A DNA stretch of 16,758 nucleotides from Phyllobacteriaceae bacterium (GTDB lineage Bacteria > Pseudomonadota > Alphaproteobacteria > Rhizobiales > Ancalomicrobiaceae), in contig JAAYVT010000660.1 of NCBI GenBank assembly GCA_012517025.1, positions 1-16,758 of the forward strand. Reading direction: 5' to 3'. A program made the position numbers and the translations under genes. Shown one piece after another: positions 6,514-13,733 of this stretch. Position 1 is the first letter of the stretch. Each line of letters opens with the position of its first letter. The notes beneath the pieces were generated by a model. The model saw nothing but the letters and a program-made list of their open reading frames with translations, was not told the origin of the DNA and did not search any database.

Positions 6514-6984
6514 TCACCAGTCGGCGACTTCGGGGAACTTGGCGATCATCTCGCAGGCCTCGTCGACCGCCTTGGTGCCGGCCTCGGCGAGCTTGGTGAG
6601 GTCGTCGTGGCCCCAGCGATGGACGTCGCGCAGCGACTTCGACAGCACCACCAGACGGCCGGTGGTGAGGATCACCCGGCCGAAGCCCTCGTGGCTCATC
6701 TTCATCATCGGCGAGGCCATCTTGCCGGCCTTGGCCTCCACGGCGAGGCCGATCGCGGCATAGAACTTCTCGACCCGCCACAGCACGTCCGGGTCGGGAT
6801 CGCCGATGATCGGGATCTCGCGGCGCTGTTCCTTGGTGAGGATGAAATCCTTCAGGAGCGAGGCGTCGGAGCGGCCTTCCCAGGTGCCGTAGCTGTCCTC
6901 GGCGCGGACCAGCCGCACCAGGGTCGCGAGAAACGGAGTGGCGAGCGCCACGTCGTCGGCGGAGAGTTCGGCGGTGTCGGTCAT
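6514..6984 (-). CDS. NifX-associated nitrogen fixation protein (DUF269)
   Basis: A 156-residue soluble protein of the DUF269 family, which almost always follows nifX and is thought to help FeMo-co synthesis or storage, although no reaction is known. Family-typical stretches are PFLATLVRLVRAEDSYGTWE near residue 17, KEQRREIPIIGDPDPDVLWRV near 51, and a C-terminal helical part with MMKMSHEGFGRVILTTGRLVVLSK. The start has GAGGATC upstream and is nine bases after the nifX stop. A 166-base structured gap separates it from the next gene. Confidence 0.93.
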   Translation of the reverse strand: MTDTAELSADDVALATPFLATLVRLVRAEDSYGTWEGRSDASLLKDFILTKEQRREIPIIGDPDPDVLWRVEKFYAAIGLAVEAKAGKMASPMMKMSHEGFGRVILTTGRLVVLSKSLRDVHRWGHDDLTKLAEAGTKAVDEACEMIAKFPEVADW

Positions 6985-6993
6985 GTCGGATCC

Positions 6994-7491
6994 TCAGTCG
7001 TCGGCGAAGGACGGTTTGGGGGCGGCGATGCCGGCTTCCGCCAGCACTTTGCGCAGCCAGGGCGGCGGCGCGCCGTTCAGCATGGTGCGGGTGCGCTCCA
7101 GCACCTCGTCGATCGGCGAAGGCGCCTGCACCTTGATCGGATGGATCTTGGCGGCGACGACCTTGGCGGCCGAGGGGCCGCCGATCGCCAGACAGAAGAG
7201 AAGATGACAGCCGGTCAGCGCGTCGACCTTCGGGGTGATGCGGTCGTCGCCGTCGGTCTTGTGGCTGCCGGACTGCTCGGTGACGTCGTCGAAGGCGAGC
7301 GCTTCGACGAAGCTCCAACCTTCCTTGGTCACGTCGTAGACGGCGAAGCGGCTCGCCGACCCGAAGTGGGCGTTGAGCCCCTTCATGTCGTTGGTGGCGA
7401 TGGCGACGCGCACGGCGCCGGCCGGCCGTTCGTGGGCGACCTCGGGGGCGGCGTCAGTGGGCACGAGCGACAGTCTCCGGACGGCGGTCAT
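6994..7491 (-). CDS. nifX: FeMo-co precursor carrier NifX
   Basis: Binds NifB-co and the VK-cluster and shuttles FeMo-co precursors to or from NifEN. The 165-residue protein carries the NifX/NafY-type fold: VRVAIATNDMKGLNAHFGSA at about 28-47, FAVYDVTKEGWSFVEAL after it, and the CHLLFCLAIGGPSAAKVV core at about 94-111. About 25 N-terminal residues precede the conserved domain. The ATG lies inside nifN, overlapping its last 38 bases in another frame, with AGAGAG upstream; this suggests coupled translation with nifN. NifY is the close alternative, but position directly after nifN favours NifX. Confidence 0.93.
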   Translation of the reverse strand: MTAVRRLSLVPTDAAPEVAHERPAGAVRVAIATNDMKGLNAHFGSASRFAVYDVTKEGWSFVEALAFDDVTEQSGSHKTDGDDRITPKVDALTGCHLLFCLAIGGPSAAKVVAAKIHPIKVQAPSPIDEVLERTRTMLNGAPPPWLRKVLAEAGIAAPKPSFADD

Positions 7492-8839
7492 GGGCGTTCT
7501 CTCTCTTGGTGAGCGGGTTCAACCCTTCGGGGGTCGGTTCGTGCCGCTGGGCCTGGAAGACGTTGGCGACGTCGAAGATCAGATCGCGGGTGCCGCGATA
7601 GCCGACGAAGCAACGGTGCTGCGCGCCCAGCCGATCGAAGATCGGAAACCCGACCCGATAGTGCGGAATGCCGAGATGCTCGGCGGCCTGACGGCCGTGG
7701 CTGTGGGTGACGATCAGATCGCACTCGCCGGCGACCTTCTCGAAGTCGCCGAGGTCGCCGACCTTCACTTCGTCGGCCGGCACCTTCTTGAGGATCGGCG
7801 AGGCGCCGGTGGTGGTCACCGCCGCCGTCACCTCGGCGCCCATGCCGGCGAAGAAGGTGGCGAGCTGATAGAGGTGATCGGGCTCGGCGGCGATGCCGAT
7901 CTTCTTGCCGCCGAAGTGGAAATGGCCGTCGAGCAGGGCGTCGGAGAGCTGCGAGCGGCGGCGCCGGATCGACGCCGGCACCGGCTGGCCGGAGATCTCG
8001 GCGAGCCCGGTGACGAAGCGGTCGGCCGCCTTGAGTCCGGTCAGGGTGCCGAACAGCGTGTAGGGCACGTCGGCGACCTCGGCGAGCTTCTCGGCGGCGG
8101 CGCGCTGGCCCTCGCCGATGGCGAGGCAGTGGACGCATTCGCCGAGCGAACGGATGTCCTCGACCTTCGTGCCGCCGTAGGTGGTGGGGATCCACTTGCC
8201 CGGCACGGTGCCGTCGAGCGCGCCGGAGACGTCCGGCAGGATGGTCGCCTCGAGCCCGAAGGCCTCGACGGTGTCGCGGATTTCCTCGATGTCGGCGACC
8301 GTCAGGTTGAAGCCCGGCAAGATGGCGACGCGACGCGGGTTCCGGCGGGCCGACACCCGCTCGGTGATGCCGTCGATCATCGCGACGACCGCCTTGGTCC
8401 AGCCTTCCTCGATGCCGCCGTTGAAGTCCGGGGTGGCGGCGAGCACCACCTCGGTGCCTTCCAACGCCTCGGCGCGACGAGCCTTGATCATCGCCAGATC
8501 ACCGGCGAAGTCCTCGCCGCGGGTCTCCACCAGCGCCGTCGTGCAGATGCCGATCAGCTTCGGCTTGGTCCGCGTCTTCAGATTCATGATCGCCTCTTCG
8601 AGGTGATCGGCGCCGCCCATGATGGTCGCGACCTCGTCCATCGCCGTCGTCTGCAGCGGGATGGTCTCCTTGAAGTGGCGGACGAACAGGACGAGGGCGA
8701 AAGAGGTGCAGCCCTGCGAGCCGTGGAACAGCGGCACGCAGCCGTCGACGCCGAGATAGGCGAAGGCGGCGCCGAGCGGCTGGCTCGACTTCAAGGGATT
8801 GACCGAGGCCGACTTCTCGACCGGCAGGACGTAGGCCAT
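7454..8839 (-). CDS. nifN: Nitrogenase cofactor biosynthesis protein NifN
   Basis: Beta-like subunit of the NifEN scaffold on which NifB-co is converted to a FeMo-co precursor. The 461-residue protein aligns with NifK but lacks its N-terminal extension: VNPLKSSQPLGAAFAYLG at 13-30, then GCVPLFHGSQGCTSF with Cys34 and Cys44. Further on it has ATPDFNGGIEEGWTKAV, ILPGFNLTVADIEEIRD, and the C-terminal IPHYRVGFPIFDRLGAQHRC. The start has AGGAGG, which overlaps the nifE stop region, and the two genes are ten bases apart. The last 38 bases overlap nifX. Confidence 0.97.
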   Translation of the reverse strand: MAYVLPVEKSASVNPLKSSQPLGAAFAYLGVDGCVPLFHGSQGCTSFALVLFVRHFKETIPLQTTAMDEVATIMGGADHLEEAIMNLKTRTKPKLIGICTTALVETRGEDFAGDLAMIKARRAEALEGTEVVLAATPDFNGGIEEGWTKAVVAMIDGITERVSARRNPRRVAILPGFNLTVADIEEIRDTVEAFGLEATILPDVSGALDGTVPGKWIPTTYGGTKVEDIRSLGECVHCLAIGEGQRAAAEKLAEVADVPYTLFGTLTGLKAADRFVTGLAEISGQPVPASIRRRRSQLSDALLDGHFHFGGKKIGIAAEPDHLYQLATFFAGMGAEVTAAVTTTGASPILKKVPADEVKVGDLGDFEKVAGECDLIVTHSHGRQAAEHLGIPHYRVGFPIFDRLGAQHRCFVGYRGTRDLIFDVANVFQAQRHEPTPEGLNPLTKRENAHDRRPETVARAH

Positions 8840-8849
8840 GGGTGCCTCC

Positions 8850-10382
8850 TCAGCAGTCGTCGGCGTCGCCGGCCCCTGAGCCGGCGAACTTCTTCAGCGT
8901 GTGGGCGGGGAACGTCTCGCCGACGATCGCGGCGGCGCGACCGGCCTGCGGGAACGGCGCGGGGCGGGAACCGCCGATCACGCTCTCGCCGGTGACCCAG
9001 CCGTCGGCGTCGAAGGGCGCGGGCTCGCGCACCTGCGCCCACACCGGATTGTGGACGGCGATGTCGATCTGGCGGACCAGCTCGATCATGCCGTCGTAGC
9101 CGGCGTAGGGAACGTGACGTTCCTGGTTGATGTCGAGCCAGGGCATCCGCGCCTTGAGCGCGATGAACTGGGTGCGGCCGCCCGACAGCATGATGTCGGC
9201 GTCGTGCCGCTCGAGCAGGGCGTACAAATCGCGCGGCGCCATGCCCTCGAACATGCGGTGCTCGTCCTCGAGGATCTGCTTGACGCGCTCCTTGTCCTCG
9301 GGGGTCGACTTCTTGACCGAGGTGCCGACGATCTCGATGCCGATCTCCATCAGCGCCGAGGCGACCGACCACGACTTGACGCCGCCGGTGTTGAGCAGCA
9401 CCCGCTTGCCGGAGAGACGCTCGCGGAAACCTTCGAGCTTTTCCCAGGCGATCTTCTCCTCGCGGGCGATCACCGCCTCGGTGCGATCGAGGAGTTCCGG
9501 GTCGGCGCCGCGCTGCACCAACAGCGTGGCGAGCCGGCGCAGGGCCTCCGAGGTGTCGGCGATGCCGTAGAACGACCCCTCGAAGAACGGGATGTCCCAG
9601 CGCTCTTCCATTTTTCGGGCGAGATTGATCAGGGCGGTCGAGCACACCATCATCGTCGCCCGGGCGCGATGGGCGGAGGCGACGTCGAGATAGCGCGCGT
9701 CGCCGGGGATGCAGGCGCGCACTCGGATGCCGAGTTCGTCGAGCAACGGCTTCACCAGCCAGAACTCGCCGGAGAGATTGAACTCGCCGAGGATGTTGAC
9801 GTCGTAAGGCGTCACGTCGTCGGGCTCCCGGGTGCCGATGACGTGGTCGAGCAGAGCCTCGCCGGCGAGCTTGTTGCCGAGGTTCTTCGAGCCGACGAAG
9901 CCGGCGGCGTGGACCGGGATCACCGCCGTCTCGAACTTCTCGGTGGCGTGGCGGCAGACGGCGTCGATGTCGTCGCCGATCAGCGCGGTGACGCAGGTCT
10001 CGTAGACGAAGATCGCCGGGGGGTGATGGGCGTCGACGATCTCGCGGATCGCCTTGTAGAGCTTGCGCTCGCCCTGCCCCATCACGACGTCGAGCTCGGT
10101 CAGGTCGGTGGTGAAGGAGGTGCGCCACAGCATCGGGCCGGAAGAGGCGGCGCCGCGGTTGTCCCAGGAGTTGCCCTCGCAGGCGAGCGGAGCGTGGATC
10201 AGGTGGGCGGCGTCGGTGATCGGCTGCAGCACGATCTTGGCGCCGTCGAAGGCGCAGCCACCGGCGGCGGCGCCGGGGGTCAAGGGCTTGGAACAGCCCT
10301 TCTTGCGAGCTTTCTCGTCCTTGGCCGCGTTCTTGTCGCAACCCGGCTCGTTGAAGAGTTCCTGGACCTTCGGTGAGAGCAT
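8850..10382 (-). CDS. nifE: Nitrogenase cofactor biosynthesis protein NifE
   Basis: Alpha-like subunit of the NifEN scaffold. The 510-residue protein has the NifE N-terminal signature KPLTPGAAAGGCAFDGAKI (about 32-50). Cys43, Cys68 and Cys130 correspond to the cluster-ligand cysteines of NifD. The body contains YETCVTALIGDDIDAVC, TPYDVNILGEFNLSGEFW, FFEGSFYGIADTSEALR and PYAGYDGMIELVRQID. The start at 10382 (MLSPKVQELF) is chosen for its GAGAGGGGA ribosome site and family alignment; the frame stays open 43 codons upstream but that stretch spans the promoter and a UAS-like dyad. After the usual end the protein continues about 55 residues to a C-terminal GDADDC. First gene of the nifENX operon, divergent from the MFS gene. 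Confidence 0.97.
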   Translation of the reverse strand: MLSPKVQELFNEPGCDKNAAKDEKARKKGCSKPLTPGAAAGGCAFDGAKIVLQPITDAAHLIHAPLACEGNSWDNRGAASSGPMLWRTSFTTDLTELDVVMGQGERKLYKAIREIVDAHHPPAIFVYETCVTALIGDDIDAVCRHATEKFETAVIPVHAAGFVGSKNLGNKLAGEALLDHVIGTREPDDVTPYDVNILGEFNLSGEFWLVKPLLDELGIRVRACIPGDARYLDVASAHRARATMMVCSTALINLARKMEERWDIPFFEGSFYGIADTSEALRRLATLLVQRGADPELLDRTEAVIAREEKIAWEKLEGFRERLSGKRVLLNTGGVKSWSVASALMEIGIEIVGTSVKKSTPEDKERVKQILEDEHRMFEGMAPRDLYALLERHDADIMLSGGRTQFIALKARMPWLDINQERHVPYAGYDGMIELVRQIDIAVHNPVWAQVREPAPFDADGWVTGESVIGGSRPAPFPQAGRAAAIVGETFPAHTLKKFAGSGAGDADDC

Positions 10383-10409
10383 GTCGGGTCCCCTCTCTCG
10401 CGTCGGGTT

Positions 10410-10425
10410 TGTCGCATGACCGACA
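10410..10425. promoter_or_regulatory. NifA-type UAS dyad downstream of the nifE promoter
   Basis: TGTCGCATGACCGACA is an exact TGT-N10-ACA match within the larger dyad TTTGTCG-N6-CGACAAA (10408-10427). It lies between the -24/-12 element and the nifE start codon, so it would be in the transcribed leader at roughly +14 to +29. Between the promoter and the MFS start there is no TGT trinucleotide at all, so no upstream UAS exists in this gap. Function is inferred from the match only. Confidence 0.6.
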
Positions 10426-10449
10426 AACCGGCCTCGTCGGGGAGAGAGG

Positions 10450-10466
10450 AGCAACCGGCGTGCCAG
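10450..10466 (-). promoter_or_regulatory. Sigma-54 (-24/-12) promoter for the nifENX operon
   Basis: Read on the minus strand it is CTGGCACGCCGGTTGCT, a full consensus match YTGGCACG-N4-TTGCW. The start point should be near 10439, giving a leader of about 57 bases before the nifE ATG. An AT-rich tract at about 10500-10550 lies upstream and might serve DNA bending; I see no clear IHF consensus in it. Confidence 0.88.
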
Positions 10467-10555
10467 ACCGCCGCACGTCGCCGGCCTCGACGACATTCCG
10501 AGATACTTCATATTTTCGATATTTTTCTTTTCTTTCGAATTTCAGTCTCTATCCT

Positions 10556-10593
10556 CCCGCGCGCGGTCTCGGCGCGAGGCCGCCCGCCGCGGG
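10556..10593 (+). other. GC-rich hairpin in the MFS gene leader
   Basis: On the plus strand CCCGCG (10556-10561) pairs with CGCGGG (10588-10593), and inside it GGTCTCG (10565-10571) pairs with CGAGGCC (10575-10581) with one G-T pair. It lies about 50 bases before the transporter start codon and just after the AT-rich tract that probably holds the gene's promoter. A leader structure is possible but unproven. I see no convincing -35/-10 or -24/-12 element for this gene. Confidence 0.4.
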
Positions 10594-10644
10594 TGCCGAA
10601 GCGCACCGACGACGATCGGCGGAACGACGCAGGGGGAAAACGAC

Positions 10645-11940
10645 ATGAGCACCGAGAGTGCCCTCGCATCCGGGTTGGGCAAGGCCGCGCGCCGCCTGAC
10701 GCAGTTCATGAGCCTGTTGTTCCTGGTGAGCTTCATCGACCGATCGAACGTCAGCTTCGCCGCGCTCTCCATGAACAAGGATCTCGGCTTCACGCCGACG
10801 GTCTACGCCTGGGGCGTCGGCTTCTTCTTCTTCGGCTACGTGCTGTTCGAAGTGCCGTCGAACATGATCCTGGAGAAGATCGGGGCGCGGCGGTGGATCG
10901 CGCCGATCGTCGTCGCCTGGGGCCTCGCCTCGGTGGCGCTGGCCTGGGCCGGCGACGCGAAGAGCTTCTTCGCGCTGCGCTTCCTGCTCGGCATGGCGGA
11001 GGCCGGGCTGCTGCCGGGGCTGCTCCTCTACATGACGTGGTGGTTTCCCGCCAATCGGCGGGCGCGGACGACGGCGTTGTTGATGTTGGCGATCCCACTG
11101 TCGATCGTGATCGGCGGACCGCTCTCCGGCATCATCCTCGGCATTCCCGGGCTCGACGGGGCGCTCGGCTTCAAGGCTTGGCAGTGGCTGTTCATCCTCG
11201 AGGGGATCCCGGCGATCTTCGTCGGCCTGATGGTGCCGCTCGTCATGACCGATCGTCCCGCCCACGCGCATTGGCTGACAGCGGAGGAGAAGGCGGCGAT
11301 CGACGCCGCGCTCGACCGCGAGGGACGCGCCGGCGGAAGCCACGCGCACGGCTCGACCCTGCTCGAGGGGCTCGTCTCGCCGCCGGTGCTGTTGTTGTCG
11401 CTCGCCTATTTCGGTTCGCTGCTCGGCGGCTTCGGCATCATCTTCTGGGTGCCGCAGATCGTGAAGGCGTTCGGCCTCTCCAACGTCCAGACCGGCTTCG
11501 TGGCGGCGATCCCCTATGCGGCGGCGGTCGTGGCGATGGTGGTGCTCGGCCGCATCGGCGACACGACCGGCAAGCGGGTGCTGTTGGTCGTGCTGCCGGC
11601 GGTGGCCGGAGCGATCGGCCTGATCGGCGCCGGGCTCAGCTCCGATCCGATCCTGTCGATCGTGGCGCTGTCGGTGGCGGCGAGCGGCGTCTACGGCCTG
11701 TTGCCGTCGTTCTGGACGTTGCCGCCGACCTACCTCAAGGGCTCGGCGGTCGCCGCCGCCTTCGCCACCGTCAATTCGCTCGGGACGCTCGGCGGCTTCG
11801 TCGGCCCCTACATCGTCGGTTGGGCGAAAGAGACCACCGGCTCGTTCTCGACCGGCCTGATCCTGCTCGGTTGCGGCGCCCTGGTGAACGCCGCCGCCGT
11901 GTTGGTGCTCACCAAGGTCATGCCGCGCGATCGGGCCTGA
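10645..11940 (+). CDS. MFS transporter, anion:cation symporter (ACS) type
   Basis: Cytoplasmic-membrane permease of the major facilitator superfamily, most like the organic-anion ACS group (phthalate, hydroxyphenylacetate, tartrate or hexuronate permeases). The 431-residue protein has about 12 hydrophobic segments in two halves. Family-typical stretches are LVSFIDRSNVSFAALSMNKD at about 28-47, then WGVGFFFFGYVLFEVPSNMI. The loop 2-3 motif is LEKIGARRWI, then LRFLLGMAEAGLLPGLLLYM and WWFPANRRAR, and a charged central loop around 225-250. AGGGGGA lies eight bases before the start. It is the only plus-strand gene, convergent with nifK through a shared terminator and divergent from nifE. The substrate cannot be read from sequence; an organic acid is the reasonable guess. 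Confidence 0.93.
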   Translation: MSTESALASGLGKAARRLTQFMSLLFLVSFIDRSNVSFAALSMNKDLGFTPTVYAWGVGFFFFGYVLFEVPSNMILEKIGARRWIAPIVVAWGLASVALAWAGDAKSFFALRFLLGMAEAGLLPGLLLYMTWWFPANRRARTTALLMLAIPLSIVIGGPLSGIILGIPGLDGALGFKAWQWLFILEGIPAIFVGLMVPLVMTDRPAHAHWLTAEEKAAIDAALDREGRAGGSHAHGSTLLEGLVSPPVLLLSLAYFGSLLGGFGIIFWVPQIVKAFGLSNVQTGFVAAIPYAAAVVAMVVLGRIGDTTGKRVLLVVLPAVAGAIGLIGAGLSSDPILSIVALSVAASGVYGLLPSFWTLPPTYLKGSAVAAAFATVNSLGTLGGFVGPYIVGWAKETTGSFSTGLILLGCGALVNAAAVLVLTKVMPRDRA

Positions 11941-11961
11941 GATCCGAGCCCTCCGAGACGA

Positions 11962-11989
11962 CGACGGCCGCCCTTTCGGGCGGCCGTCG
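11962..11989. terminator. Bidirectional terminator between the MFS gene and nifK
   Basis: A perfect 12-bp GC-rich stem (11962-11973 with 11978-11989) with a TTTC loop sits between two converging stop codons (11940 and 12025). On the plus strand it is followed by gcattt, a weak T-tract; on the minus strand there is no T-tract. Placement strongly suggests it ends both transcripts, acting best for the transporter gene. Confidence 0.8.
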
Positions 11990-12024
11990 CATTTCCGACA
12001 CGTCGGGTTTCCGACCTCTCCGCC

Positions 12025-13563
12025 TCAGCGAGTGAGGTCGAAGGAGTAGTCGGTGACGCCGGGGACGATGGTGTCCTGGTCGAGCTTGTCGAAGACCTTG
12101 TCGAGGATCGTCGTCAGAACCCGCAGGCCGCCCTGATAGCCCATCAGCGGGAAGCGGTGGTGGTGGTGACGATCGAAGATCGGGAAGGTCAGGCGGATCA
12201 GCGGGATGCCGGTGTCGCGCTCGAGGTACTTGCCGTAGGACGAGCCGATCATGAAGTCGACCGGTTCGGTGAACAGCAGCGACCGCATGTGCCACAGGTC
12301 CTTGCCGGCCCACACCTGCGCCGCCTTGCCGAACGGATTGGCCGCCAGCATTTCCTTCATCTCGGCTTCCCACTGCTTGTTGCCGTTGGTGGCGAGGCAG
12401 TGGGTCGGCTCACCGCCCGTCTCCATGACGAACTGAGCCATCGCCTGGACGAAGTCCGGGTCGCCCCAGATCGCGTACTTCTTGCCGTGCAGATGGGCCT
12501 GGCTGTCGGCCATGGCGTCGATCAGGCGGCCGCGCTCCTTGCGGATCCCCTCCGGGATCGCCTTGCCGGAGAGCTCGGACACCTTCATCAGGAAGGCGTC
12601 GGTCGCCCGGATGCCGAGCGGATAGTGGAAGGCGGCGGTCTCCTGGCCCTGCTCGGCGACATAGTCCATCGTCTTGCGGGTGTTCCAGTACTGCAGCGAG
12701 ATCGTGCCCTTGGCGTCGAGGGCGCCCTTGACCTCGTCGATCGTGGTGCCGCCGTCGTACATGCGATACTCGCCGTCCGAGGGGGTGTCGAACTGGTCGG
12801 AGGCGTCGGAGACGAAGGTGTACTCGACGCCCATCAGGTCGAGCAGGCGCTTCAGCTCGCGGTTGTTGCCGACGCAGAAGCCGTCGAAGCCCGGGATGAT
12901 GTTGATCGCGGTGCCCGGCTTGCGTTCGGCGCCCTTCCAGAAGTTCTCCAGAATGCCCTTGATCATGTTGTCGTAGCCGTCGACGTGGCTGCCGACGAAG
13001 GCCGGGGTGTGGGCATAGGGGACCGGGAACTCTTCCGGAACCGAGCCCTTCTTCTTGGCGTTGGCGATGAAGCCCTGGAGGTCGTCGCCGATGACTTCCG
13101 CCATGCAGGTGGTGGAGACGGCGATCATCTCGGGCTGATAGAGCGACGAGCAGTTGGCGAGGCCGTCGATCATGTTCTGCAGGCCGCCGAACACCGCCGC
13201 GTCCTCGGTCATCGAGGAGGATACCGCCGAGCACGGCTCCTTGAAGTGACGCGACAGGTGCGAACGATAGTAGGCGACGCAGCCCTGCGAGCCGTGCACG
13301 AAGCTCATGCACTTGGAGAAGCCGGCGGAGGCGAACACCGCGCCGAGCGGCTGGCAGGCCTTGGCCGGGTTCACCACCAGGGACTCACGGGCGAGGTTCT
13401 TCTCGCGATATTCCCAGGACTTGGTGAACTCGCCCTGCTCGGCGACCTTCTCGTCGGGCAGCGGGCATTCGAATTCGGCCCGCTTGCGGGCGAACATTTC
13501 CTGGTATTCCGGCTCGCGGAAGAGCGGAGCGTGATCGAGCACGCGATCGGCGGACTGCGGCAT
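12025..13563 (-). CDS. nifK: Nitrogenase MoFe protein beta chain NifK
   Basis: Beta subunit of dinitrogenase; shares the P-cluster with NifD and accepts electrons from NifH. The 512-residue protein has P-cluster ligands Cys70 (PAKACQPLG), Cys95 (GSQGCVAYYR) and Cys153 (STTCMAEVIGDD), the numbers I recall for the Azotobacter enzyme. Other hallmarks are RSHLSRHFKEPCSAVSSSM, NIIPGFDGFCVGNNREL and the C-terminal PIFDRHHHHRFPLMGYQG. It has the long N-terminal extension of group I NifK (LFREPEYQEMFARKRAEFE). The start has GAGAGGTGA upstream. It is the last gene of the nifHDK operon, separated from nifD by 170 bases with a strong hairpin. Confidence 0.98.
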   Translation of the reverse strand: MPQSADRVLDHAPLFREPEYQEMFARKRAEFECPLPDEKVAEQGEFTKSWEYREKNLARESLVVNPAKACQPLGAVFASAGFSKCMSFVHGSQGCVAYYRSHLSRHFKEPCSAVSSSMTEDAAVFGGLQNMIDGLANCSSLYQPEMIAVSTTCMAEVIGDDLQGFIANAKKKGSVPEEFPVPYAHTPAFVGSHVDGYDNMIKGILENFWKGAERKPGTAINIIPGFDGFCVGNNRELKRLLDLMGVEYTFVSDASDQFDTPSDGEYRMYDGGTTIDEVKGALDAKGTISLQYWNTRKTMDYVAEQGQETAAFHYPLGIRATDAFLMKVSELSGKAIPEGIRKERGRLIDAMADSQAHLHGKKYAIWGDPDFVQAMAQFVMETGGEPTHCLATNGNKQWEAEMKEMLAANPFGKAAQVWAGKDLWHMRSLLFTEPVDFMIGSSYGKYLERDTGIPLIRLTFPIFDRHHHHRFPLMGYQGGLRVLTTILDKVFDKLDQDTIVPGVTDYSFDLTR

Positions 13564-13693
13564 GGTTGGTCACCTCTCTCGCGGCCTCCGCGCCAGACGA
13601 CGGACGGCCATTCAGGGTGTGAGCGGGGGATCGCGCGGAAGCTCGCTTCCACGACGGGTCGATGCGTCGAATTTCGTCGAAGTCTCGGGAGAC

Positions 13694-13715
13694 CCCCTCC
13701 GCCGGGGCGGAGGGG
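13694..13715 (-). other. Stem-loop after nifD in the nifD-nifK gap
   Basis: CCCCTCCG (13694-13701) pairs perfectly with CGGAGGGG (13708-13715), and two more pairs may form across the loop. It lies about 18 bases after the nifD stop in the transcript and has no U-tract. The remaining gap (13564-13693) holds nothing I can support beyond the nifK ribosome site. Confidence 0.6.
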
Positions 13716-13733
13716 AAACGTCCGGAAGGCCGA

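Noticed and set aside
7373..10376. Long plus-strand open frames opposite nifN and nifE
   Set aside because: Same antisense artefact: Arg/Gly/Asp/Val-rich composition, no recognisable domains, and no ribosome site or promoter.
10467..10644. Sigma-54 promoter or upstream UAS for the MFS gene
   Set aside because: No TGGCAC-N5-TTGC match on the plus strand and no TGT trinucleotide in this stretch; only an AT-rich tract is present.
13694..13715. Intrinsic terminator between nifD and nifK
   Set aside because: The stem is strong but no T-run follows on the transcribed strand, and nifK has no promoter of its own that I can see, so full termination is unlikely.
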